Below, piece after piece: positions 36,481-49,250 of a DNA stretch of 64,000 nt. Every line of letters starts with the position of its first letter. Positions within the stretch are counted from its first letter, which is position 1. The position numbers and the translations under genes were made by a program. Origin of the DNA: Flammulina velutipes (lineage: Eukaryota > Basidiomycota > Agaricomycetes > Agaricales > Physalacriaceae); the NCBI GenBank assembly GCA_011800155.1, contig CM022378.1, positions 434,001-498,000 of the forward strand. The letters are read 5' to 3'. Below the pieces are notes generated by a model that searched no databases, was not told the DNA's origin, and saw only the letters and a program-made list of their open reading frames with translations.

Positions 36481-36905
36481 ACTCATCGCCGTCAGAGTGA
36501 GCATGCATGTTGGACGCTCCATAGATGATGGGATGTTCGGGAGCATCAATGAGATGACTACCCCGTCTGGTGCGATGGCAGTCGAGGGATGGGGTTGAAA
36601 CACTGTGAAGTTCGTGAGGTTGGGTGGACGCTCTGTCAACACAGTCGCAGCGCAATAGCTGTAGAGGAAGATCCAGGCCGACGACATTCCGGGTTGATGT
36701 TGAGGTTCGCGCTGTTACCTGCAGACTGGGTGCCTATGTAGTATCAGCTCACCCGATGTCTCGAGAAGTGAATAACGTGATGTACCTCCCATATTTTGTT
36801 TGGCGTCCAAAATACTGAGGAACGACCATTGCAATACCAGCGTCGGAGGTTGACAAGCCAAATATCACGCAAAATATTTTGCAACACAAGGCCACCATCT
36901 ACATA
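36481..36905. other. Spacer before tRNA, no recognised gene
   Basis: No gene seen. A short palindrome-like gcaaaatattttgc lies at about 36872-36885; on the minus strand its T-run lies just downstream of the tRNA and could serve as a polymerase III stop. Confidence 0.35.
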
Positions 36906-36986
36906 TTCCCGCTAGCCGATTTGAACGACTGACCTCGTCATTTCGACAACTACTAGTGACGCGCTCTACCGCTGAGATAAGAGGGA
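36906..36986 (-). tRNA. Probable tRNA-Thr (anticodon AGT), intron-containing
   Basis: The minus strand folds as a cloverleaf of 81 nt. The A-box-like TATCTCAGCGG, the anticodon stem CGTCA/TGACG, and the T arm AGTCG-TTCAAAT-CGGCT all pair. The 16-nt anticodon loop starts CTAGTA and is best explained by a 9-nt intron after position 37, leaving anticodon AGT. The acceptor stem (TCCCTCT with AGCGGGA) has one mismatch and the D stem another, so it could be a decayed copy. It sits exactly between broken HNH copies C and D. Confidence 0.7.
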
Positions 36987-37139
36987 TTGAAGTTCCCTTC
37001 GTGTTACCGTTAGAGAAGTTTGGCAAGCAATTGCAATCGGACCGATAACCGGGGGACGGTCTCGTGACGGACGTTTGCGCTTTTTGCTTCCGCACTTTCA
37101 CGACGACGACGACGACGACATGGGCGACAACTTCAAATT
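36987..37139. repeat. Short spacer with CGA microsatellite
   Basis: Contains six tandem CGA trinucleotides at about 37098-37118 in front of HNH copy D. No gene. Confidence 0.5.
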
Positions 37140-37959
37140 CAAGGCGTACACGCTGCCTCAACCTGTCTCTCTGGCATCTGTAGCGTCTACGTCGTCTTCT
37201 GCGTCCTCGATAGCATCTGTCAAGGGGCCCATACTTTCCGGCAGCAGCGAGGTATGTGCGATTCCACACGAGGTCAACGATGCATCGCAGACTTCGAGTG
37301 CAGTGGCTTCATGACATGTTCAAAGACCGTCGCTCCGACAAGTTTGGCGCCGAATTCAGCGAGCTCCGTCCAGACGACCTGCAAAACATCGACGACGTGC
37401 ACAACGACGGTTTTCTAAACACTCATCTGCATGCTCAAAGGCAATCACTCCTCGCTGCGGTGCTGAAGGTATGTTTCATTTATGTCTCCAATTCCCTTTG
37501 ACTAACTCATGAATTTCAAGACTCCCAACCCCGCTCTCCGGAAGACAGACAATGTCATCGAAGACTATACGGACACCCATACCTGTACCTCCTCCAGACC
37601 TCTCACGCTACACGCTCCCCTCGTTCAGTATGAATTTTATATGGAGATCGTCTGGAAGGGATGGTCGGGAGCCCCGACGAGGCGACGTTGTCGTCTGCAC
37701 TACGTATATGGCGCGGTGGGCCGATTCACTGAGCCGTTCATGCAGCGGGGTCGGTTGGTCCGGGAAAAGGCGAAGAAGCTGTAGAGGCTGAGGCTCTGAC
37801 CATCGACGAAGATGAAGACGTTCTGATCGCAGATGAGTTGATGACGAAGTTCTCTAAGCGCGAGGCTCAGGAACAGGAGGTCGGGACGCAGGATAGAATG
37901 AAGGGATGGCGTAAAGACATGGGCTTCATTCCCCGTCTCCTTCGCCGTCTGTGAATCCT
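37140..37959 (+). pseudogene. HNH-nuclease-like gene, truncated copy D
   Basis: Begins abruptly inside the nuclease exon (QGAHTFRQQR, about 37218-37250), so the 5' half is missing. The downstream half is the cleanest of all copies: FHDMFKDRRSDKFGAEFSEL to NIDDVHNDGFLNTHLHAQR and SLLAAVLK (37308-37468), an intron ending tcaag, then TPNPALRKTDNVIEDYTD to YVYGAVGRFTEPFMQRGR and a stop (37520-37784). It is about 97% identical to copy A over this half, so the two exchanged sequence recently or copied late. Truncation makes it non-functional. Confidence 0.5.
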
Positions 37960-39059
37960 TCGGAGGGTATCTTTTACTTTGCAGTACCAAATAAAACCGA
38001 CGCTGGTATGTCTTAAAGCCTGTGACTGGCCTTCACTCACGTTTTTGTAGAGTCATCTCGCGCCATCGTCAATCCCGAGCGTGTCCAACGAGCGAATGGA
38101 TTCCCTGAGGCCCACGCAGAGTTTCTTGATGAGGTCAAGAGGCTGGATCCCGTTTGCCTATTCACTCGCGCCCCGCCAGATCTTTGTCGAGCGACTCATA
38201 TTTTCTCGCCGTGTACGGGGAAGCGAGGTAAGTACGATACCACACGAGCTCAACGATATATCGCTGACTTCAAGTGTTGTAGTTCCATGGCATGGTCGCT
38301 CAAATGAGTTTGGCGTCGAATTCAACCAGCTCAATCCAGGCGACCTCCAAGACAGCGTAATGACAACCTTCTAAACATCCATCGGCAACCTCAAAGGCAA
38401 ACTCTCCTCACTGTGGTTTTGAAGGTATGTTTTATTTTCGTCCCCGATCCTTTTCAATTACTCATGCATCCTAAGACTCTTAACCCCGCTCCTCGGGCAG
38501 GCGATACCATCGAAGACTCTACGGCTGCCTCGAACACCTCCACACCTTACAGTATCTGAAGAATATGCTACACGTTCACCTGGCTCGTCCATCATGACTT
38601 TTCAAAGGAATTATTCGGAGAGCGTTTGGATGGGATGGTTGGGAACTTCGATGAGGCGACGCTTCCGTCTGCGCTGGTCTTGCACTACGTCTATGGCGCG
38701 ACGACGCTTGAGCGATGGGGCCGAAATACTGAGCCGTTCATGCAGCGGGTCGGCCGTTGACGTTGGTCGCGCGAGGACCGGAGGCTCCGACAAACGATGA
38801 AGAGGAAGACGAGCCAAATGGGCTGACGCTGAAGTTTGCGTATGGCTCGGAACGCGAAGCTCGGGAGCAAGAGAAGCCGTTGTGGGGATAGAACGAAGGG
38901 ATGGTGTAATGCCACGGACTTGGCGCTTCACTCGCCGTTCTCCAATCAAGGATATGGGAGCAGGAGGTCTGATAGCTGACGACAGTCCCCATCCACTCTG
39001 GCGGGATTGAACTGGAGCTGGGTCCAGCTGGCATCTTCGACGCTCCATCCTTCACCCTC
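37960..39059 (+). pseudogene. HNH-nuclease-like gene, broken copy E
   Basis: Closest to copy B. SSRAIVNPERVQRANGF to EVKRLDPVCLFTRAPPDLCRATHIFS (38054-38210) keeps both the Cys and the His expected of the nuclease motif. The next exon has lost several residues (WHGRSNEFGVEFNQL) and ends in DLQDSVMTTF and a stop (38290-38374). The C-terminal exon still shows FGATTLERWG-like and PFMQRVG text around 38690-38757 but out of frame. It probably derives from the same tandem pair as copy D, mirroring copies A and B after NLR1. Confidence 0.5.
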
Positions 39060-39311
39060 GCGCGCTCAAGCTGTCTCCGCTCTCAAACCCTTGCCTTTCT
39101 CACAAACCCGCTCTCCGCGCATTGAAGACCAGTTCAGAGCCAGATGCACTCGACGCGTTCACGTGTGTTATCGCCTGGATAGGATGCCAGGGAACTCCAA
39201 TAAGGCAACGGTACTTGAGTGGTGGAGTCAAAAAGCTGAGCCAGGGGATCGGTAGTTGTTGCTGGTCTGGAACTCGAAGATGGAGGAGATATAGGACCAT
39301 GCAGCTGCGCG
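39060..39311 (+). repeat. Diverged module sequence after HNH copy E
   Basis: Counterpart of 18291-18562. Contains the phrase RSPRIEDQFRARCT. No intact gene. Confidence 0.45.
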
Positions 39312-40693
39312 GGATCCAACGGACGACCGTTTTGGATGTCCCAATGCGATGAACGCATTATCACGATGGAGGCATTATCGCAAGGCGGTTGATGAAGAGG
39401 TTTACATGCAGCTCGAAACGCAAGACTCGGGAGGATTAGTGGTTAGAATGGTTGGTTAGTTCGTTCAATATTACTATGGCCCTTTTACTCGCCACCCTAT
39501 AGTTTTTGGTTCATGGGCGTCTCGACCAGTCCGCATACCGTCGCCTGGCATTATATCGCTCCTCTAGCATCGCACGTGTATAGAGATGCCGATTTCTGCA
39601 AGTTTCCGTAGCACACGAGCGCAGAGGACTTTGATTCAACCCGCCCTGATAGTAAAGTATGTATTTACTCCATCTCCTATGCCTCAAATACTAACGATGT
39701 GATTTAGGATCCATCCCCGTGATGAATGTCAATGGATACAGCCTGAGTCCGCGAATTGACCGACTCGCGAGCGCGTGCCCAAGACATACGGTCTCGGTTA
39801 TCACAAGTCCCGTAGACTTGCTTGTCATTTTCCGAGCTGCATGACAAGGAAGCTATTTGGCGTTGCGAAATTGACCCCTTGGGAAACCGATCATCGTTTT
39901 CTCTTGGTTGGTACGAACATCGGCTGGACGATACGATTTTGGACATGGACTCAAAGGTATGAGGCCCTCATTTCGGTTCGAAGCAGAGGCTGATATTTGT
40001 TTAGGAAACTGACGAAAGCTTGCCCATCGTTACTTATTACACAGTGGACTCGCCTGTGTCAAATTGCCTCTGAATCATAACGGAGACGTCAGCCATCTTG
40101 TATGAGAGCACGTACGTCCAACAGTGATCTCTCGTCCATTGTTTCTGACGGGCTCGTATTTAGGGACCCAAATTCACCATCAAGACAACACCTCTGGCGT
40201 ACTACTAGGTGCACCCGACTCGGAAGAGACGCTCGAGGTCGTCGACACCTGTAGCCATAGTCTAGCTATTGGCCCGGGCGCCACTTGCCAAACACCGATT
40301 CAAAATTATAAACTTTCAAACAATGGCCCAGCGAGCTCCAGACATCATCCACGCAACTACATCCTCCATTCACACTCGGGCATGGCTGTCGATTCTGAAG
40401 GAAGGAGGTATCGTCTGGACTGTCGACGGAATTTTGGGAGCGGCCATGCCGTTTGCACCTATATGTATGGTGCGACGATTTGAGCAGTGGGATTGAACCA
40501 TTGAGCCGCTCATATTCATTCGAACGTGATGGTCGGGAGGCGTTCTGTTTACCGTATAGAATGTACGAGTTTGTTGTTAGCGCTAGAAATTAGCCGTCGG
40601 CCGTTTTTGGCATCTCTCTTTCTTGCCATGATCCATCATCAACTATGTTCTTGATACCAGCTTCACGCCTTGTAAACAACTAGTTCTGCAACC
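39312..40693 (+). repeat. Near-identical 1.38-kb tract, second copy
   Basis: Partner of 18563-19944 at a constant offset of 20,749 bp. The identity ends abruptly at both sides ('ggatccaacgg' on the left, 'ctgcaacc' on the right), and the flanks return to strongly diverged module sequence. Confidence 0.9.
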
Positions 40694-43600
40694 GTGTCGT
40701 TCGTGAACGGGCTGCGTACGCCCTCTTGGTCGAAGAAACTACTACGGCTCCCAGTCACACAGGAGTTAGTTTCGAGGTTGCGCTGTTGATTATGGTACGT
40801 GTGCAAGTCACTACTCTGCTCCTTCCGCTTCCTTATGAACGCGCTGCTGACTTTCCTCTCAGCCATCCAGAAGACATGAGGAGAAAGACTGTATCGAACG
40901 AACGAATTACCCGTGATATGTTCATCGGTCGACTATCTTCCCAAGCTCGACGAGGCATGTCGTGACGGTTTTGCGAGTTGGCGGTCGACCGGGCAATGAG
41001 ACAGCAAGGAAAAGAAGGAGAGGTGGAGTCGATGGGCATGCAGCGCTCAGCAACTGGTACGTTGGCGACGATTGGATCCTGTACCATTGATCTCAAACAC
41101 ACACAGTGTTACTTTAACGCGCGGGCAAGAGGCATCGAGGGAGCCAGTCTCCCCGGAATCGGGATATCCCCAAGGACGTGGCAACGGTACACCGAATGAA
41201 CGTTTGAACATGGACACGGACCCTCCGTCAACCGTCAGCCAAGTTGTCGTAAATCCAGCGCATCCTCACGCACGCATAGAGCCATGACCCCTATCCCGTA
41301 GGAGTTCGGTCAGAGCAAGCGCGGGTTCAGCGAAGGGAAGTGGCGCCAAACTTAATGAGTACGTCTCTCTATCTATTGATTATCAAGTGTCTGGCGCTAA
41401 ACCAACCTAGGTTCGTACCCATATCGCTCCTCCTGTCCTCATAGAATGCAATCGCCGAGCTGGGCGAAGAGAGAACTTCTGTCGAATCCAGGACACAGAA
41501 AATTCCTCCAATCGATCCAAGTTTGGCTCTAGCTATGCCAGTACACCGTCCTTGGGAGTGGTCCATCTGCACGCGGATGGACTAAGAAATCATGGCCGCG
41601 GCTTTCTCGATCGCGTCTTTGCAGCGCCTTTTGGATACTCCTTCGCCGTACCATACGTGGGGGCAGAATCACGATCACACAAGAGTTTTGGCCTTGCGAT
41701 GTCGGTGGGCTCAAAGATAATACATGTACGTCTCCGTTCCTTTACTGCCAACATACCGCTGACCTAGCCTGGATGTGAATACAGTCAATTACCAATCTGC
41801 AAACGACGAAGGGGTCATTGACGCTCACCGTCCATCGGAACATGCTGCCTGTTCATCCATCCATGCGCGGGCAGAACATGAAAATTATTCCCTTGACGTC
41901 TAAGGACTTGCATCTTACGGTACGTCCTCTCCTCTGCGAAAGGATAACTGAAAGCTAATTTATATACAGGTTGTTCCGGCGAACTCGAGGATGTCCCTTA
42001 CGCTATTGTTGCTTGCGATCGATGACTAGAGAAATCTACGACTCGGACAAGTCGCGGCTACTGTCAACTTCCATGGACTGGGAGATGGTCGGGCCCCGAT
42101 GCTCAGCGCTCATCCGCGAGGATTCCCCAGTCTCTTGACATTGCGGTGACCACACATCCTAGGCAAACGGGATCAGGAACACGTCATATCATGGAGCGTC
42201 ACCTATCCTTTCGAATGAGATCTTCTGCACAAATGGGCGGATTGTCGAGGGAATGGAACCTGGTCGACACATCTTGGACTCAATATACTCGCTTCACTCC
42301 GATGAGCCCGATACATTTCGCACATTCCAGGCGAACATGTGGTGCTTTGACTGCTCTGAGAAGCAGCGGATCATTTCCTCTGTCCCCACATTTGAGTCGG
42401 TCAGGAAGGATCGAGCAATCTATGTATGTCTTTCCGATGCATGTCTAGGCTCCATGGGGCTCACCTCAACCTCATCCAGTTTCGCTTACAGGCATTGGAC
42501 TATTCTCTGAAATGGAACACAGAATCTTAAAACTATAGTCTCACCGCAATGTACACGTCGCACGCGCACCACCAGCCGATCTTCTCATCGTTGCTGGCAT
42601 GTCAACGTCAACGCCCTTCAACCGGTCAATGTCTTCGACCTCGTATCGCAGCGGATACATGCCACGCTCCTCCCTGATTTCTTCCTCTCCTCCAACGACT
42701 CAGTGACTCCCCTCCAAAGCCAAGATCCCGCGTAAGGACGGCGATCAGACCCACTTTGGCATGTTTGTCCTGGCGCACGCGCGCAGGAAGACGAAGACGC
42801 GCCAGCCCCGCTCAATTTCAACGATCTGTCCTCGTCCTTGACTCCCCGTCTTCCCCACCGCCCTCGAGCCCGAGCTCAATTCTTACATCTCAAACCGTTT
42901 TCATATAGTCAGAAAACGGGACGGTGTCAAAACGGGGGAGGGCATAGTCACTGACAGGTTCTGCGTGCCACGTCGTTTGAGAACTCGATGGATGTGGATC
43001 CTCCGACGTTACAGCACGCCTATACGGCTTGGGCCCAAAGACATTGGAGTCACGCATACATGACGATCATCCCATATCGAAGGAAAAGACGGAACGACCA
43101 AGGGAAAGTCCAGCTAGGGGAGGATCATGGAGCTCTAGTCCATTGTTTCTGACGGACTCGTTTAGGACCCCAACCATATCACTCGTGATCGTGCTCCTGG
43201 TCGAAGATACCACTGTGACATTTGCTCCCCGTCGCGCAGGAAAGCTTACACCTTCAATGATGCACTGCTTTACTCGTGGTATCTACGTTCAAATTATTCA
43301 TGGATGCGCTGGCTCATTTCTCTCCCAGGTTTCTGGAAGTCACAGGGAACGAACTACCCGCAACGTGTTCATCGGCCGGCTATCTTCCTAGGGCTCATAG
43401 ATTCGACGAGGACGGACGCGATGTCTTTTCGGACGTATGCGTTGGCGATCGGCTGGGGAATGGGAAGGGGAAAAAAGAGGAAGGCATGTGATGGGCTCTC
43501 AGCGCTCAGCAACAATTGGATTGGTACGTTCGCCACGATTGGACGATGTATCATAATTAATCCAACACGCACAGTGTTACTTCGAAGACCAGTACGCGCG

Positions 43601-44744
43601 GACAAAGGAAGTTGACTGAATGCATGCCAGCCTCCCCAGACATCCACATTAATGTTTCAATGATACACCAAAATGCGATGAAGCATGGACATGGATTCTC
43701 CGTTGAGGTTGCCGACCGTATATCGGCGTCGACAGGAGTCGGTTCAACTGCGCCAAATACAGCTTCACGCATACAACTACTCAACTCGAGTATGTCCATG
43801 CTCTCTAGGATCGTGCACGTCGCATCCCTCCTCCCATCGGTGCCATCGTCTGGAACGTTCAAACTTGTTCGAGGCAGACCTCCAGACTGCACGCCGTTAT
43901 CTGTTCCCGAGGCATGAATAGCGCCTTCCGCGTGGGTGAATGGGAGGACCAAGGCGATGTTGATGTCTTCACCCACTGATTCAACGTTGAAGCTGAAGGC
44001 TTACGATGATTAACGTAAGAACTTGAAGGGGAATATATCAATTCATGGGACTACACATACACGCGAGGCTGATAATAATATACGATGCTAGTTACAAACA
44101 GATCTGCATAGTACGATAAAGTAAATCATCATGCACCTAGAGCCAGCTGTTGGTCTCATTTACTGTCGAGCGCGTTCATGTCAGTAACAGTATGGGCAAA
44201 CGAACAAAAGTTGAAATGTGGACATACCAACCTCTTCCCATGACGCTTTGCTGCCTCAATTCCCAAATCAGTGATGCACCACGGTTCTGGATTCTATGTC
44301 GGCACCGTGGTTTTACCAAGTTGACTGTGCGTTCATCAGTGCAAGTACGCGGATTGTCCTTTCAAGGTCAATGGTTCAATGGTTGCAATAAGCGACAATG
44401 GTCATCTCGCCATCGACGAGAAAGCTGGTGTTCAAGTTGGTCATTACTGCGTGATAGCGCTGTAAGAGCAACATATGTACAGTAATACTAGAGGGAGCTG
44501 ACCTTGGGGTTTTCGATGCTGCCGTTTCGGTGCACGTTCGGTAGTCTTGCTATGAATTTTGACATCCGAGCCGTTTGCGTAGTTTGGCGGAGGGTGGGAG
44601 CGCGGATAGAGTGAGTACTTGGCAGCGCGAACGTTGAAAAATGCGCACTATCCGTTTGAGGCCAGTCGAGTTTGGATAGATGTGCGCAACGATATGCGAT
44701 AATAAGGACCAAAGAAGGGTACGTGGGGCTTGACATGGGGCCCT
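40694..44744 (+). repeat. Decayed exon/intron units, module 3, first part
   Basis: Counterpart of about 19945-23640. Repeated coding-like fragments include VNPAHPHARIEP (about 41247) and ESRTQKIP near 41490. The MGKRTKVE start lies at about 44193. Introns of the gtacgt...ag type are visible, but every frame is broken when compared with module 2. Nothing supports an intact gene. Confidence 0.5.
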
Positions 44745-45440
44745 GCCTAGCGTCGTGGGCAGACTCGAGAATGGTCCAGAGGTCTGCGGGAGCGGTTTGA
44801 AGAATGACCTAAATCCAAGCTCTTGGTCAGTGGCGTCGATAAATTTCGAACGAAACCGTCAATGCACCTAGACGTGGCCTGTTCAAATGTAAGTTAGTAA
44901 ATTACATGTCCCTTCTATGAGATCCTGTGGTCTTGCATTGGCTGTATCCGTCGTTCGATTTGTTGAGCGAATATATATGTATAGAACTAAGTAAATGTTA
45001 GCCGGGAAGCTGAAAGTTTGTGCGTACTCACCGTATCATACTGGGAGCGTAACGTCCCAACTTACGAAGCCTGTTTACGGCCATCGTAAGTTTCGACCGG
45101 GGATCCATTTAGCTCCGCGTTGGGGGTTCAGTGTGATAATGGCGGCCTAGGGGACTCAAGAATACTTGAGGTGGGCGACGTATGGTGCTATACAGGCGCC
45201 TATGAGGTCGAAGAGTCGGTGTAGTCGGTTTGTAAAAGTAACGTGGCGTCCGAAAATGAAAACCGGAAACAAACCTATGCGGTGTTCATCCGGGGGAGCC
45301 CGAGCGCGCCTATAAAACGCTGCGATCTATTTGCAAGCACCGTTTTATTGGTAGTATCGTTTCGGCACGTATCGATGTAAAACGATACTATGTTATAGAG
45401 TTCATATCGCCTAGTAAAACAGGAGTTGTGTTAGCAGTAG
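44745..45440. other. About 0.7 kb present only in module 3
   Basis: Module 2 runs straight from the catgggg-type sequence to ctacgtaccc (about 23616-23630), whereas module 3 has this extra block between the same flanks. It contains no open frame of note and a TATAAAA at about 45311. I could not find terminal inverted repeats or a clear target duplication, so it may be an insertion here or a deletion in module 2. Confidence 0.5.
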
Positions 45441-48400
45441 ATGACTTGGGCATTAACAGCTACGTACCCATCCTCAAGCTTGTCTTTTTGAGAGCCACAG
45501 CCCACGAATGAAGCTCCCCGTCTGGGCCGATGTATCCCGTTGAATCCGAAATTGACGACGGAGAGTCGTTGAGTACCTAATGTTACAGCTCGCGTGTCTT
45601 GTGTATTGAAATCATAGCAGGCGAGTGGCAGTTAGAATAGAGAAGGATGTGTTGCACGCAATGGATGCATGAGCTTAGTGACTGTGGGAATATGTGTTAG
45701 GCGTTCGGCTTTCCCCGGGCTCTTTCCTGGATTCATGACCATCACCAGTCACTCTGCCTATCTATATCGCACTCCTCCTCTATACGTTCGTCTGAACAGC
45801 CCTCAGCCATACTAATATTCCAACCCCCGACATACTCAATATCCAACAAGTGGAATACAGAGGCGCGACGACTTTACGAACCTACGAATTGGTGGTCGAT
45901 GGGGAATTTCAATGGAAGAGGAGAGGTTGTCCGGCAGGGTACGTCCGCTAACTTGAAGAACTGAACGTCGCATCGTGATTAATCAGCTTGCATAGAGTAA
46001 CGTTCGAGCAACGTTTGACTGCGTCAATAGAAAACGAATGGATATGATACTCACGGTAGAGAGCGTTCGCCAAGCTCCAACCTTGGGTGTATGTCTGTTT
46101 CTGGTCTACATCCACCATCTGCTAACCCTCCCAATAGTGCGTGCTGGTTTATGTCAAGGACGAGGGCATGATGACGCTTGGGCATTAATACTCCGTCGAC
46201 CACTGTCGTATGTTTGCCCAAAATCAACCGTATATCCTCGCTGACCATATAGATCTAGTGCTAAGCATACAACGGCCCAAATACAGGACCCTCACGCATA
46301 GAGCGAGACCACTTGGAGAAACTTTGCCGTGCCAGTGTCCCTTCATCCTCGTCGTAGGGAACGTACATCCCACGTTGACGATATGCAGGGCGCGACGAGA
46401 CGAGACGAGCGTGCGAGGGATCTGAGGTGTCGGCTGGGAATGTCGAATGGATGAGCGCTGAACGAACGAGTACGTCTCAGTATCACGATTGAATGCCGTG
46501 CACTAACCTGACCTAGATACATACAGTGCACCTTATTCCTTCCATGTACCAGATGTCAAAACCAAGCAATGCAGCTCCGCTTGCTCCCTTTCCCGCAGTC
46601 TGACCTTGGATATCCAGTGATCAGCATCGTTTCTTCGGAGACCGAAGAAGTGGATAGGGCAGACCACCCCCTCGTCATTCGACGTCCCAGACGTGATAGA
46701 GAGCCAACATTGGGTGTATGCCTTTCTCTGGTCTGCATACACTCGCAGAAGCGGTCTACCGGACGCGATGAAGCATGCGCATGGACATAATGCTTCGTAC
46801 GCGCCAGCTGTCTTCGTATGTCTGCCATGCATCAACCACATATCCTAACTCACTGGATACTTTCAGCGCCGACCCTCACGCGTTTGGGATGAGTCTACCA
46901 AGTCCCTCGCATTCCCATTCCGAGTCACCTAATCTATCGAGGATGCTGCGCGTCGACACGACTTGGAAATCAAATCTACCCGAATACACATATCCGCTAG
47001 GCATATAAAGTCAGACAACGCGTCTACTACTCTGTACCACGGCTCCATCCAGAAAAGACCATCACATGTCTGTCCAAGCGTGGACACCGCCAAGTCCACA
47101 ACATCCCCTAGCGCGGAGGAAATCCGACATCCTCATCCCCGTCCAAGAACAGCGGAGCCGCTGGGGTAGAACAGCGAAGAGACGAGCATGGGGAGGGATC
47201 TGAAGAGGTACCGGCTGGGGGAAGGCTGAATGAGCTTCGAACGAACGAGTACGTCCCAATATCTCGACCACACGCCTACCGCTGACCAAGCCTAGGTTCT
47301 TGCAGTTTGCTTTGTTCCATCCATCTGCCTATTTTCACCAAGACTGCAAGCCAGATGTCAAACCCCAGCAACACAGCTCTGCCTACTTCACTCGCAGCCA
47401 GATTCTCTCGGTCTGTTGGATATCCTGGTGTTATCGTCATTCTGGGTGTCGACCAATCGAATGCGCCTCGACCGTGCTACTAGCTCGACAGAATCATTGT
47501 CCAGGACACGGAGACCTTCGCCCATTCTCTTGATTCAACGACATCATCACTCGCTACGCACCCACCCATGGCGTCGCGACTGCCACGGATTTTTCGACAG
47601 ATAAAGCAATGTTATAGTCGTCAACACGTTGTACGTCCCCAATAAACCAACGGCATATCCCAGCTGACCAGATACTTAGATTCGCCGACTGCAGTTATTT
47701 TGAACCTTCGAGGAGGACCTTTCGAGATGTTCATCCTCCCCTAGGTTGTTGGCAAGGTGGGAGGGCAAGCCGAACAGCGACGAGACGGGATCTGAAGGGT
47801 GTTGGTTGGGAATGGAGTATTGGCAGCTGAACTTCAAATTCGTACGTTTCTCGACATCGAGAATCAAAATGCCGAGCGCTAACATACATGTAGTGTATCT
47901 CGTGTACCGTCAAGCTCTGCAAAACAGCAAGCCAGATGTCGAAACGCGCTCGCGCGCACCCCGAAATCGAATGCCCCGCCTTGCCATCATCCACAACTTG
48001 GGTCCTCACCCCCATTGGATATCCCGGTTTCGATCAACCTCATACATTCATGCTGAATGTCGGTTGGGTCGTTTGGAAATGTCGCGATGGTGACTCGAAA
48101 AACGCGGAAACCCTACCAATATTCTTGGTTGGATCATCGTAGTCGCCATCGACATTCGCTATACCACGCAGGACGTCCGCGGGAGTACTTTCGTGTCGTA
48201 CAGGCCAAGCACCTTTGGCATTAGACCAAACTATTGGGATGCCTAGCCTAGGTTCATGCGATGGACCTTATTCCTCGTCTTCGGACCCACAAAACGGCAG
48301 GACAGATGTCAATCACGCTCGCGCGTGCGCCAGAATAGGATTCTTCGCCTTCTCCTCGATGCTCTTTTCCCCAATGATCAGCCTCGCCCCTTCATGGCCA

Positions 48401-49250
48401 ATTGTTCACACAACCCCGCTGCCAGTTCGATACGTTCGGTTGGCAAACCCATGCTGATCCTCATTTATTTTACTATCACCAGCCGTTCATGGGGATGGCT
48501 CGCCTTTCTTGTTTGGTGCCGGATTAATGATGCTTTTCCTCTTTTCGCAATGGACTACAGCCGTCGCTTCTGGCGTGTTCATCTCGAGTCGGGAATCAGT
48601 TTCAGCTTCGTGCATCTTTCGGATTTCACTGCGAGCGGTGATCGCACAAGACGATGTCGATTGGCTCGATAACGATTCATATTCTTGTACGTTTTTCTCA
48701 ATTCATTCTCACCCATCGCTAACACAACGTAGATCTAAATTGCCAAGATGAGCATGCGAGGGTCTCTGTGTTCATACAGTCTCCCAATACACCGTCGTCT
48801 GCCGGGGCCAACAAGACAGGAGGCTGAATGTCAAATAACGTTGGGCAGCGCAGTCAGAGTCTCTTACCACGCTGGACACTGGCATCCTCGTTCCAGCAAT
48901 CAGGCTCATATCATCGTCGGCTGGCCGCTCACAAAGTCGGAAATACGACAAGGATGCGGAACGCTATGCCGATTCTCATGGTGTTGACTATCACAGTTCC
49001 CATCGTCTCTCACCCGTGTATCCCGATCTTTGACGTTTCGGGGTGGACAAAAACCCCATGGCCACTCTGGCGTGTTCGTCTCAACACTGCTGTCGGAAAT
49101 GAGTTTTGCTTCGCGTCTCTCTCCGTGCGACCAGCGGGGATCGAGCGAAGTTTCTGCTCAGGATGTCGGTTGCCTCTTGTCATTGTATGTGTCCATCCGT
49201 CCATTCAGTTTGGCGCCTTGCTGACATAGAATAGTAGATCCAAATTCCGA
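45441..49250 (+). repeat. Decayed exon/intron units, module 3, second part
   Basis: Counterpart of about 23640-28620. Unit ends of the gacgagcgtgcgaggga type occur near 46405, 47190 and 48748. One exon can be read across about 90 nt as DETRRACEGSEVSAGNVEW (about 46397-46455) before an intron beginning gtacgt; the following exons contain stops. Unrecognised, decayed family. Confidence 0.5.
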
